Source: Clostridia bacterium (lineage in GTDB: Bacteria > Bacillota > Clostridia > Oscillospirales > Butyricicoccaceae). From it: DNA of 7,607 bases. The position numbers were made by a program, and so were the translations under genes. The stretch lies in the NCBI GenBank assembly GCA_017396925.1, contig JAFQKM010000065.1, forward strand, positions 1-7,607, given 5' to 3'. The stretch's first letter is position 1. Each line of letters starts with the position of its first letter. Positions 1-6,405 of this stretch are shown one piece after another. The notes beneath the pieces were generated by a model that saw only the letters and a list, made by a program, of their open reading frames with translations, had not been told where the DNA came from and ran no database searches.

Positions 1-115
1 GATGATAAACGTTGATGCCCAGCTCGGACAGGCCGAGGGAGATCATCTGTGCGTCGGTGTTGGCGATTTCGCCCAGCAGCAGTTCGGTACCGACAGCGAT
101 CAGTTCACAGCGCAT
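1..115 (-). CDS. cinA: CinA-family protein, N-terminal fragment (cut by window edge)
   Basis: Only the first 38 codons are inside the window. The translation opens MRCELIAVGTELLLGEIANT and continues with DAQMISLGLSELGINVYH. This is the highly recognisable start of CinA: the MoCF/MogA-like (COG1058) domain, with the conserved GTELLLG and NTD segments. Family members are about 410 aa and often carry a C-terminal nicotinamide-nucleotide amidase domain; whether this one does cannot be seen. Known roles in the family are pyridine nucleotide salvage (NMN deamidation, ADP-ribose pyrophosphatase) and a historical link to competence and recA in Firmicutes. The ATG at 113-115 is preceded by AGGAGG (124-129 on the reverse strand) at 8-nt spacing, which fixes the start. 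It is the last visible gene of the leftward cluster, 263 nt after thiI, and may have its own promoter. Confidence 0.9.
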   Translation of the reverse strand, partial: MRCELIAVGTELLLGEIANTDAQMISLGLSELGINVYH

Positions 116-318
116 AGTTTTTTCCTCCTAATTTTTACAGATAGAAAAGATACCTTTATGGCCCAATATATACCGACATGGGCGCTGACGCCCCAAACCC
201 CGTCCATACTTTCCCCACCGAGGGAAAGTATGCAAAGGTCGGCCGAGGGGTGTTGCGAATTCCCCCCTCGGAACCCCGCAACGCCCGCTCTTGGGGCTGT
301 GCCCCGCCGCTCAGGCAT
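100..318 (-). CDS. Doubtful 72-aa ORF with a perfect Shine-Dalgarno, overlapping the cinA start
   Basis: The ATG at 316-318 is preceded by AGGAGGTGA (reverse strand, AGGAGG at 326-331), a full match to the 16S 3' end, at 7-nt spacing. The 72-residue product begins MPERRGTAPRAGVAGFRG and ends IRRKKLCAVN. It is basic, has no recognisable domain, and its last codons overlap the cinA start by 16 nt in another frame. The coding stretch runs straight through several hairpins, which argues that it is a by-product of a repeat element and not a protein gene. Against that, the ribosome binding site is as strong as any in the window, and a TATAAT-like hexamer (352-357, reverse strand) lies upstream, though with no -35 match. 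No function is proposed. Confidence 0.2.
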   Translation of the reverse strand: MPERRGTAPRAGVAGFRGGNSQHPSADLCILSLGGESMDGVWGVSAHVGIYWAIKVSFLSVKIRRKKLCAVN

Positions 319-378
319 CCCCTCACCTCCTGTTTGTCCGGAGAATGTGGGATTATATAGGGCCGTATGTCTCAGGCC
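116..378 (-). repeat. Hairpin-rich intergenic region between thiI and cinA, repeat-element-like
   Basis: This 263-nt gap has four inverted repeats in a row. They are GGGCG/CGCCC (180-193, 4-nt loop), a perfect 11-bp stem CATACTTTCCC/GGGAAAGTATG (205-232, 6-nt loop), CCGAGGGG/CCCCTCGG (243-271, 13-nt loop) and GGGGC/GCCCC (293-305, 3-nt loop). The third stem competes with an alternative nested fold joining 248-256 to 278-286. None is followed by a U-run on the leftward strand, so they do not look like ordinary intrinsic terminators. Density and style suggest a REP- or MITE-like intergenic repeat dispersed in the genome, but only one copy is visible, so this is inference. No clear promoter for cinA was found here. 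The purine-rich last 20 nt carry its ribosome binding site. Confidence 0.45.
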
Positions 379-1548
379 TTAGCCCAGTGTGGTTCTGTGT
401 ACGCCGGCCAGTGCGCGTTCGATCAGGCCTTCGACGTCCAGCTTGGATTCTTCCTCTTCGACCTTGGCCAGCTTGGGCTTGGTCTGGGGATGCTTGGGGG
501 TGAAGACGGTGCAGCAGTCTTCATAGGGCAGGCTGGAGGTCTCGAAGGTGCCGATGGCGCGGGCACGGTCGACGATCTCTTCCTTGTCGAGGCCGACGCA
601 GGGGCGGAAGACAGGGATGGTGCAGACCGCCTGTGTGCAGGTCATGGCCTCCATGGTCTGGCTGGCAACCTGACCCAGGCTCTCGCCGGTGATCAGTGCG
701 CCGCAGTTCTGGATCTCGGCCACACGCTGGGCAATGCGCATCATAAAGCGGCGCATGATGATGGTGAAGTAGTCTTCATGGCAATGCTTCTGGATCTCCA
801 GCTGGATCTCGGTGAAGGGAACGGTGGAAACGGTCAGCTTGCCGGTATAGTTGGTCAGGATCTCGGCCAGGTGCAGAACCTTGTCGAGGGCTTCCTGGGA
901 TGTGTAGGGATAGCTGTAATAGTGGACAGCGCCCAGCTCGAGGCCGCGCTTGGCCATCATATGGCCGGCAACCGGCGAGTCGATGCCGCCCGACAGCAGC
1001 AGCATGGCGCGGCCGTTGGAGCCGACAGGCATGCCGCCTGCGCCGCGCAGACGCTCCCACGAAATGTAGGCGCCCTTGTCGCGGATCTCGACCATGATGG
1101 TGACTTCGGGATCGTGCATCTGGGCCTTCAGATTGGGATGAAGCTCGGCCAGATAGCCGCCGACCTCACGACCGATCTCGGGAGATCCCAGAGGGAACTT
1201 CTTGTCGGCACGCTTGGCGTCGACCTTAAAGGTCCTGGTGTTCTCCAGGCGCTCGCCCAGGTAGGCCTCGGCGGTCTTCTTGATCTCGTCCATATCCTTG
1301 GCACAGAACACGGCCTTGGAAACCGAGTTGATGCCGAAGATGCGGACGGCGGCCTGCAGAGCCGCTTCCATATCGACATCGGCATTCATGGGCTCGACAT
1401 AGATGGTCGACTGCATATACCAGATATCAAACTCGCCGATGCGCTTCATACGGTCCTTGACCGTGCGGATCAGCTTATCTTCAAAGCGGCGGCGATTGAG
1501 GCCCTTAAGGACCAGCTCGCCGCACTTGAGCAGCAATACTTCCTGCAT
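379..1548 (-). CDS. thiI: tRNA 4-thiouridine synthetase ThiI, short form without rhodanese domain
   Basis: This 389-aa protein makes 4-thiouridine at position 8 of tRNAs and in some organisms also supplies sulfur for thiamin thiazole. Seen in order: an N-terminal ferredoxin-like region (about 1-60), a THUMP domain (about 60-165) for tRNA binding, then a PP-loop ATP pyrophosphatase domain with SGGIDS at 186-191, which adenylates U8. A Cys pair in PYEDCC (341-346) lies where the family's catalytic Cys is expected; that assignment is inferred. The protein ends soon after, at about the length of Bacillus ThiI (~400 aa), and lacks the C-terminal rhodanese domain of E. coli ThiI (482 aa). In such short forms a dedicated cysteine desulfurase delivers the persulfide, and one is encoded 26 nt upstream. 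The start ATG follows AGGAG at 7-nt spacing. Confidence 0.95.
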   Translation of the reverse strand: MQEVLLLKCGELVLKGLNRRRFEDKLIRTVKDRMKRIGEFDIWYMQSTIYVEPMNADVDMEAALQAAVRIFGINSVSKAVFCAKDMDEIKKTAEAYLGERLENTRTFKVDAKRADKKFPLGSPEIGREVGGYLAELHPNLKAQMHDPEVTIMVEIRDKGAYISWERLRGAGGMPVGSNGRAMLLLSGGIDSPVAGHMMAKRGLELGAVHYYSYPYTSQEALDKVLHLAEILTNYTGKLTVSTVPFTEIQLEIQKHCHEDYFTIIMRRFMMRIAQRVAEIQNCGALITGESLGQVASQTMEAMTCTQAVCTIPVFRPCVGLDKEEIVDRARAIGTFETSSLPYEDCCTVFTPKHPQTKPKLAKVEEEESKLDVEGLIERALAGVHRTTLG

Positions 1549-1574
1549 TGTGTTTCTCCTATTGGTGGTGTGAA

Positions 1575-2690
1575 TTAAAACATTTTTGCGGCATCGGCGA
1601 GCGCTTCGAGGAAGCCGTCGACGGCCTCTGCCGGGGTTTCGGGGCAGAAGCTGACGCGCAGGGCGGCGTCGATATTCTTCTTGTCGAGGCGCATGGCGGC
1701 CAGTACATGGCTCTGCTTGCCTCTGGCACAGGCCGAGCCGCCGCTGACATAAAAGCCGCGGTCGCTGAGGATGCGGATATAGACCTCGCTGCGGCCCTTC
1801 TTCATCGAGAGATTGACCACATGGTCGGCCGAATGCACAGGGGTGTTGATCACGCCGCCCATGGCGGTGACGCCATCGATCAGCTTGGCCTTGAGGGCAG
1901 CCATGTGGGCAGCCGCTTCCTCCATGTGGGTACGGCGATAGGCGCAGGCCTCCATGAATGCGGCGATCTGGGGCATACCTTCGGTGCCCGAACGCATGCC
2001 GCTCTCCTGATTGCCGCCGAAGACCAGCGGACGGATCTGCAGGCCGGGACGGACAAACAGCGCGCCGCAGCCCTTCATACCGCCGATCTTATGGGCCGAG
2101 ATCGAGGCCAGATCGATGTTCTTAAGCAGCATGGGCTGCTTCATAAAGGTCTGGACACCATCGAGGTGGAACAGACCCTGGGGATGGATCTTCTTAAAGG
2201 CAGCTGCAGCTTCGGCAAAGGGCAGAATGGCGCCGGTCTCGTTGTTGACGCCCTGCATGGTGACCAGAATGGTATCGGTGCGCATGGCGTCGACCAGCTT
2301 TTCAAGGGAGATCGAGCCGTCGCGCTCGGGGGCGATGAGGGTGATCTCGAAGCCCTTGTTCTTAAGATCGGTCAGCTTGTTGAGGACGGCGTCGTGCTCG
2401 ATGGCCGTCGAGATGATGTGCTTGCCCAGATGCTTGTTCTTCATGGCAGCACCCTCGATGGCGGTATTGATGCTTTCGGTACCGCCCGAGGTGAAATAGA
2501 CCGATTTGGCCGGACAGCCCAAAGCAAGGGCGATTTCGGCCCTTGCTTTGTCCAAAAGATTTCTGGCCGCCCTGCCCCCCTCGTGGAGGGAGGAAGGGTT
2601 GCCGTAGTTTTCTGTCATAACCGCCATGGCGGCCTGTGCTGCCTGGGGCAGAACGGCGGTGGTGGCGGCATTGTCGAGGTAAAAGGCCAT
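1575..2690 (-). CDS. iscS: Class I cysteine desulfurase (IscS/NifS family), probable sulfur donor for ThiI
   Basis: This 371-aa PLP enzyme converts L-cysteine to alanine and leaves a persulfide on its active-site Cys. Visible landmarks: the N-terminal YLDNAATT; His99 in EHDAV, which stacks on PLP; Asp177 and Gln180 in HLDGVQ; the PLP lysine Lys201 in SAHKIGGMKG; and the nucleophile Cys321 in SGGSACARGKQSH, on the extended loop typical of class I enzymes. Met205 stands where many homologues have Pro (GPKG). The ATG comes one base after the glnS stop (TAA-G-ATG) with only a weak AAGAAG-type ribosome binding site, so translation is probably coupled to glnS. Placement directly before a rhodanese-less thiI matches the NifZ-ThiI pair of Bacillus subtilis, so tRNA thiolation is the likely job. 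General Fe-S assembly is the alternative; no iscU or sufU is adjacent in this window. Confidence 0.93.
   Translation of the reverse strand: MAFYLDNAATTAVLPQAAQAAMAVMTENYGNPSSLHEGGRAARNLLDKARAEIALALGCPAKSVYFTSGGTESINTAIEGAAMKNKHLGKHIISTAIEHDAVLNKLTDLKNKGFEITLIAPERDGSISLEKLVDAMRTDTILVTMQGVNNETGAILPFAEAAAAFKKIHPQGLFHLDGVQTFMKQPMLLKNIDLASISAHKIGGMKGCGALFVRPGLQIRPLVFGGNQESGMRSGTEGMPQIAAFMEACAYRRTHMEEAAAHMAALKAKLIDGVTAMGGVINTPVHSADHVVNLSMKKGRSEVYIRILSDRGFYVSGGSACARGKQSHVLAAMRLDKKNIDAALRVSFCPETPAEAVDGFLEALADAAKMF
2520..2550 (-). repeat. Perfect 12-bp intragenic inverted repeat in the desulfurase gene
   Basis: CAAAGCAAGGGC (2520-2531) and GCCCTTGCTTTG (2539-2550) are exact reverse complements separated by 7 nt. 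They lie inside the desulfurase coding region over about codons 47-57 (DKARAEIALAL). The mRNA could form a stable hairpin about 140-170 nt into the gene. It has no following U-run on either strand. The surrounding codons are unlike the rest of the gene (AGG, AGA, CTT, TTG, GCA, GCT). Confidence 0.7.
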
Positions 2691-2691
2691 C

Positions 2692-4353
2692 TTACTTCTT
2701 CTTGGACCAGCTGTCCTTCAGGGTGACGGTGCGGTTGAAGACCAGATGCTCGGGTGTGCTGTCCTTGCTGTCGACGCAGAAGTAACCCAGACGCATGAAC
2801 TGGAAGCGATCCTTGGGATCGGCATTCTGCAGGCTCTTTTCCAGCTTGCAGCCCTGCAGAACGGTCAGCGACTCGGGATTCAGATAGTCGAGGAAGTTCT
2901 TGTCGGCGGCATCGGGAGATGCGTCGGTGAACAGGTTGGCATAAACGCGGACCTCGGCGTCAACGGCGGTCTTGCTGTCGACCCAGTGGATGGTGCCCTT
3001 GATCTTGCGGCCGTCGGCAGCATTGCCGCCGCGGGAAGCCATGTCGCAGTCGGCATGGATGACGGTGATGTTGCCGTTTTCGTCCTTCTCGCAGCCGGTG
3101 CACTTGATGATGTAAGCGCCCTTCAGACGGACTTCACCGCCAACAAACAGGCGGTTGTACTTGGGAACGGGGACTTCCATGAAGTCGTCGCGCTCGATCC
3201 AGATCTCCTTGGAGAAGGAAACCTCGCGTGTGCCGTTTTCGGGCTTCTCGGGGTTGTTCTCGACTTCGAAGGTCTCGATCAGGTTCTCGTCGTAGTTGTC
3301 CAGAACCAGCTTGACGGGATCGAGGACAGCCATAACGCGGTCGGCATTGGTGTTGAGGTCTGCACGGATGCAGGACTCGAGGAAGGCGTATTCGATAACG
3401 CCCGAGAACTTGGAAACACCGGTGCCGGCGCAGAAGTTCTTGATGGCAGTGGGGGTATAGCCGCGGCGGCGCAGACCGCACAGTGTGGGCATACGGGGAT
3501 CGTCCCAACCGGAGACCATGCCCTCTTCGACCAGCTTGCGCAGCTTACGCTTGGACATGACGGTGTGGTCGATGTTCAGGCGGGAGAACTCGATCTGGCG
3601 GGGCTTATGGGGAACCGAAACATTTTCGATGACCCAGTTGTAGAGGGGTCTGTGATCCTCATACTCCAGCGAGCACAGCGAATGTGTGATGCCTTCCAGT
3701 GCGTCCTGGATGGGATGTGCGAAGTCGTACATGGGGAAGATGCACCACTTGTCGCCCTGGCGGTGATGATGGATATACTTGATTCTGTAGAGGACGGGGT
3801 CACGCATGTTGAAGTTGCCGGAAGCCAGGTCGATCTTGGCGCGCAGGGTGTACTTGCCTTCGGGGAACTCGCCGTTCTTCATACGCTCGAAGAGGTCGAG
3901 GGATTCTTCGATGGGGCGGTCACGCCAGGGGCTGACAGCGGGACGCTGCAGGTCGCCGCGGTGCTCCTTAAACTGCTCGGGGGTCAGCTCGCAGACATAG
4001 GCCAGACCCTTCCGGATCAGCTCGACGGCATACTCGTAGTCCTTTTCGAAATAGTCGGAGCCGTAGAAGAAACGGTCGCCCCAGTCGAAGCCCAGCCAGT
4101 GGATGTCTTCCTGGATGGCGTCAACGTATTCGACATCTTCCTTTGCAGGGTTGGTGTCGTCCATACGCAGGTTGCAGATGCCGCCGAACTTCTCGGCGGT
4201 GCCGAAGTCGATCCACAGGGCCTTGCAGTGGCCGATGTGGAGATAGCCGTTGGGTTCGGGGGGGAAACGGGTGTGTACATGGGTATAGACGCCGTTTTCA
4301 AGGTCTTCCTTGATAAACTCGTCGATAAAGTTGGATGTTACGATGTTTTCCAT
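2692..4353 (-). CDS. glnS: Glutaminyl-tRNA synthetase
   Basis: This 553-aa class Ib aminoacyl-tRNA synthetase attaches glutamine to tRNA-Gln in the cytoplasm. Its length equals the E. coli enzyme (554 aa) and it aligns by eye from end to end. Signature motifs are PPEPNGYLHIGH (HIGH at 39-42) and VMSKR (265-269, the KMSKS-type ATP loop), followed by GWDDPRMPT and GLRRRGYT. The C-terminal half has the two beta-barrels that read the anticodon, including DGRKIKGTIHWV and a YFCVDSKDS segment near the end. The ATG at 4351-4353 follows AGGAGG at 12-nt spacing, slightly long. It lies 47 nt after gltX and 1 nt before the desulfurase gene. Most Firmicutes lack GlnRS and make Gln-tRNA-Gln by the GatCAB route, so its presence suggests ancient horizontal acquisition; that is inference. 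Confidence 0.97.
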   Translation of the reverse strand: MENIVTSNFIDEFIKEDLENGVYTHVHTRFPPEPNGYLHIGHCKALWIDFGTAEKFGGICNLRMDDTNPAKEDVEYVDAIQEDIHWLGFDWGDRFFYGSDYFEKDYEYAVELIRKGLAYVCELTPEQFKEHRGDLQRPAVSPWRDRPIEESLDLFERMKNGEFPEGKYTLRAKIDLASGNFNMRDPVLYRIKYIHHHRQGDKWCIFPMYDFAHPIQDALEGITHSLCSLEYEDHRPLYNWVIENVSVPHKPRQIEFSRLNIDHTVMSKRKLRKLVEEGMVSGWDDPRMPTLCGLRRRGYTPTAIKNFCAGTGVSKFSGVIEYAFLESCIRADLNTNADRVMAVLDPVKLVLDNYDENLIETFEVENNPEKPENGTREVSFSKEIWIERDDFMEVPVPKYNRLFVGGEVRLKGAYIIKCTGCEKDENGNITVIHADCDMASRGGNAADGRKIKGTIHWVDSKTAVDAEVRVYANLFTDASPDAADKNFLDYLNPESLTVLQGCKLEKSLQNADPKDRFQFMRLGYFCVDSKDSTPEHLVFNRTVTLKDSWSKKK

Positions 4354-4363
4354 GGTCGCGAAA

Positions 4364-4378
4364 ATCCTCCTGTAGGAT
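4364..4378 (-). promoter_or_regulatory. Small hairpin overlapping the glnS ribosome binding site
   Basis: On the coding strand, ATCCT and AGGAT flank a 5-nt loop, and the second arm includes the last bases of the AGGAGG ribosome binding site (4366-4371). The 5-bp stem is weak and might only mildly mask the site. It lies in the 47-nt gltX-glnS gap, which holds no terminator. Confidence 0.3.
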
Positions 4379-4400
4379 ATTTTTTATGGTTTATTTTCGA

Positions 4401-6047
4401 TTAAAGGCTTGCGATATAGTCCCTGATGCGCTGCTCGCACATGGCGCGGCCCATGAGGGCCATGATGGAACGCAGGTCGGGGGTATTCTTGCGGCCGGTG
4501 ACGGCAACGCGGACGACCGACGAAACATCGCCGACGTGACCCTTGAAGGTGCCGGGCTCGGCGGCCTTGAACTCCTTGACCTCGGAAGCAAAGCCAATGG
4601 CGGGGCAGATCTCCTTCATGCGGCCGAACCACTGATCCTTGTCGTCGTTTTCGTCATAGACGGCCAGATAGCGCTCGAGGATCTCCTTCTGCAGATCCTT
4701 GTCCATCTCCATGGCTTCCTCACGGCTGAAAAGGCCGTCGAAGAAGTAGGCGCAATAGCCCTTGACGTCGCTCCACTTGGCGATGTCCTTACGGGGCTTC
4801 TTGCCGCCGCGGTCGATGGCAAACAGGCCCTCGGTATAGGCCTTGTCGGCAGCCAGGCAGGCATGCAGCTCGGGATCATAGGTCTCGGCCCATGCGGTGG
4901 CGCCTTCGGCGACCTCGGCTGCAGTCATGCGGGAGATGACGTCGGCCGAAACGCTGTGCAGCTTCTGCAGATCGAACAGGGGGCCCGACTGACCCATCTT
5001 GTTCAGCTGGAACTTATACTCGGTATAGGGCAGGTCGCGGTTGGCGCGTCTCCAATCCTCGTAGCCCGAGTTGGCCAGAGTGAGCAGATACTCGATGACG
5101 CTCTCCTTGGGATAACCCTCCTGGGTGAAGTAGCTGACGGCGGCTTCGGGGTCCTTGCGCTTGCTGAGCTTGCGCTTGGAGCCGTCTTCTTCCTTCATGA
5201 CGGGGGCAACATGGGCATACTTGGGTGCCTTCATACCCAGAACATAGAAGAGCTGCTGGTGGATGTTGACCGAGGGAACCCACTCGTCGCCGCGGATGAC
5301 ATGGGTGGTGCCCATCAGGCTGTCGTCAACCGCATGGGCAAAATGATAGGTGGGGATGCCGTCGCTCTTGAGGACAACGATATCGACGATGTTTTCGTCC
5401 ATCTCGATGTTGCCCTTGATGACGTCCTTATACTTGATGCGGCCGCCGGGCTTGCCGGGGGAACGCAGACGCATAACATAGCTCTTGCCGGCCTTGATGT
5501 TGGCTTCGATCTCTTCATAGCTGAGATCGCGGCACTTGGCGTACTGGCCGTGGTAGCCGGGCATGGCCTTGTCGACCTCCTGCTGGGCGCGGATGGCGGT
5601 CAGCTCTTCCTCGCTGCAGAAGCAGGGATAAGCCAGACCCTTCTCGACCAGCTCCTTGACAAAAGCCTGATAGATCTCGCCGCGGAAGCTCTGGGTATAG
5701 GGGCCGTAAGCACCGCTCTCGCCGTTCTTGTTGACGCCTTCGTCAAAACGGATGCCGAAGCTGTCGAGGCCGTCGATGATGGCCGAGATGCCGTCTTCCT
5801 TCTCGCGCTTCTTGTCGGTATCCTCGATACGAAGGATAAAGGCGCCGCCGGTCTGATGGGCGCAGCGCTCGTTGACCAGCGATGTGAATACGCCGCCGAT
5901 GTGCAGGAAGCCGGTGGGGCTGGGGGCGAAACGGGTGACCATTGCACCTTCGGGCAGATCTCTCTTGGGGTAGATCTCTTCACGGTATTGTTGGGCTGTT
6001 GTCTTGATATGGGGGAATAAAAGTTCCGCAAGCTTGTTGTTATCCAT
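4401..6047 (-). CDS. gltX: Glutamyl-tRNA synthetase, long clostridial type
   Basis: This 548-aa class Ib enzyme charges tRNA-Glu. Seen: VTRFAPSPTGFLHIGG (HIGH-type motif at 49-52), LRIEDTDKKRE, the Glu-pocket region around YHFAHAVDD, RGDEW, and the KMSKS-type loop KLSKR at 293-297, then an alpha-helical anticodon-binding part to the C-terminus. It is longer than the usual ~470-490 aa, with a ~35-residue N-terminal extension (MDNNKLAELLFPHIK) before the Rossmann fold, as in a GluRS group common in Clostridia. C142, C144 and C172 match three ligands of the E. coli zinc knuckle, while the fourth position appears to be Asp174. The start at 6045-6047 follows AGGAG at 10-nt spacing. An in-frame ATG at 6176 is rejected because it falls inside the likely promoter and adds 43 non-homologous residues. 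First gene of the leftward operon. Confidence 0.96.
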   Translation of the reverse strand: MDNNKLAELLFPHIKTTAQQYREEIYPKRDLPEGAMVTRFAPSPTGFLHIGGVFTSLVNERCAHQTGGAFILRIEDTDKKREKEDGISAIIDGLDSFGIRFDEGVNKNGESGAYGPYTQSFRGEIYQAFVKELVEKGLAYPCFCSEEELTAIRAQQEVDKAMPGYHGQYAKCRDLSYEEIEANIKAGKSYVMRLRSPGKPGGRIKYKDVIKGNIEMDENIVDIVVLKSDGIPTYHFAHAVDDSLMGTTHVIRGDEWVPSVNIHQQLFYVLGMKAPKYAHVAPVMKEEDGSKRKLSKRKDPEAAVSYFTQEGYPKESVIEYLLTLANSGYEDWRRANRDLPYTEYKFQLNKMGQSGPLFDLQKLHSVSADVISRMTAAEVAEGATAWAETYDPELHACLAADKAYTEGLFAIDRGGKKPRKDIAKWSDVKGYCAYFFDGLFSREEAMEMDKDLQKEILERYLAVYDENDDKDQWFGRMKEICPAIGFASEVKEFKAAEPGTFKGHVGDVSSVVRVAVTGRKNTPDLRSIMALMGRAMCEQRIRDYIASL

Positions 6048-6150
6048 TTGCTTACCACTCCTGATCTGAATATATTTTTGGGGAAAGTCTGCCCCGATGG
6101 ACAGGCTGTTTTCACACAATTTCTCCACGCGCCAAAAAAGCGCATAGTAG

Positions 6151-6180
6151 TTTATATTATATAACAGATGTACCATTCAA
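6151..6180 (-). promoter_or_regulatory. Probable promoter of the gltX-glnS-desulfurase-thiI operon
   Basis: On the reverse strand TTGAAT (6175-6180) and TATAAA (6151-6156) are separated by 18 nt, a good sigma-A layout. An overlapping TATAAT (6156-6161) is a second possible -10 with a poor -35. Transcription from here gives a leader of about 100 nt. Near its 5' end the leader can form a small 6-bp hairpin (6127-6145) around an A/T-run loop. The position excludes the longer gltX start at 6176. Confidence 0.6.
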
Positions 6181-6341
6181 ATCAAGGGCAGCGCGCATTT
6201 TCCGGCTTTTTTTGCCCTTTTTTCACACTTTTATAAAGACAGATTATTTTTTCGCCCGAATCGGGAACCTTTTGCCCCTTTCCCCCGTCTCAACAGTACG
6301 GTGTAATCTGAAAAACTTTTTTAATTTTGTGTAACGGAGTA

Positions 6342-6370
6342 TGGCAATGCGGTGCCGCATGTGCTATAGT
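6342..6370 (+). promoter_or_regulatory. Probable LCP gene promoter with extended -10 and a palindrome in the spacer
   Basis: TGCTATAGT (6362-6370) is an extended -10 element. The hexamer 17 nt upstream, TGGCAA (6342-6347), is a weak -35, as is usual for extended -10 promoters. The spacer is filled by the perfect palindrome-like ATGCGG-TG-CCGCAT (6347-6360). With one bulge, the symmetry extends to GCA...TGC (6344-6364). A repressor or activator bound there would directly affect RNA polymerase. Distance to the start codon is 35 nt from the -10. Confidence 0.5.
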
Positions 6371-6405
6371 TAAATTGCCATTTTATCGATTATGGGAGAA
6401 GCATT

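Larger units (their letters stand above)
6048..6405. other. Divergent intergenic region between gltX and the LCP gene
   Basis: These 358 nt are AT-rich compared with the flanking genes and carry no convincing ORF. They hold the gltX leader (about 100 nt) and promoter on the left and the LCP promoter on the right. Between them are CCCGA/TCGGG around one base (6255-6265), a 7-bp AAGGGCA/TGCCCTT pair with a 22-nt loop followed by T's (6184-6223), and GTGTAA repeated at 6301-6306 and 6329-6334. No T-box signature (TGGNACC antiterminator bulge) was found on the gltX strand, so tRNA-sensing control of these synthetases is not supported. Confidence 0.6.

Noticed and set aside
205..232. Intrinsic terminator for thiI
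   Set aside because: The 11-bp stem is perfect but is followed on the leftward strand by GACGGGG and not by a U-run.
116..378. CRISPR array or insertion sequence
   Set aside because: No regularly spaced identical repeats, no transposase remnant and no flanking target-site duplication were seen.
4335..6020. Long rightward ORF of 561 codons opposite gltX, and similar ones at 367-1578, 1548-2726 and 2746-4404; leftward 6598-7599 opposite the LCP gene
   Set aside because: All are in exact codon register with the real genes, show no recognisable domain, have biased low-complexity composition (Ala/Gly/Asp/Val/Leu), and arise because the true genes lack TTA, CTA and TCA codons.
4401..6176. Longer gltX with a start at 6176 (591 aa)
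   Set aside because: The extra 43 residues are unlike GluRS, have no ribosome binding site, and cover the likely -10/-35 region; the ATG at 6045-6047 has AGGAG at proper spacing.
6048..6180. T-box or other riboswitch in the gltX leader
   Set aside because: No TGGNACC element, specifier-loop layout or terminator/antiterminator pair could be found in the ~100-nt leader.
6184..6223. AAGGGCA/TGCCCTT stem followed by T's as a rightward terminator
   Set aside because: Stem is only 7 bp with a 22-nt loop and there is no rightward gene before it to terminate; likely chance in T-rich DNA.
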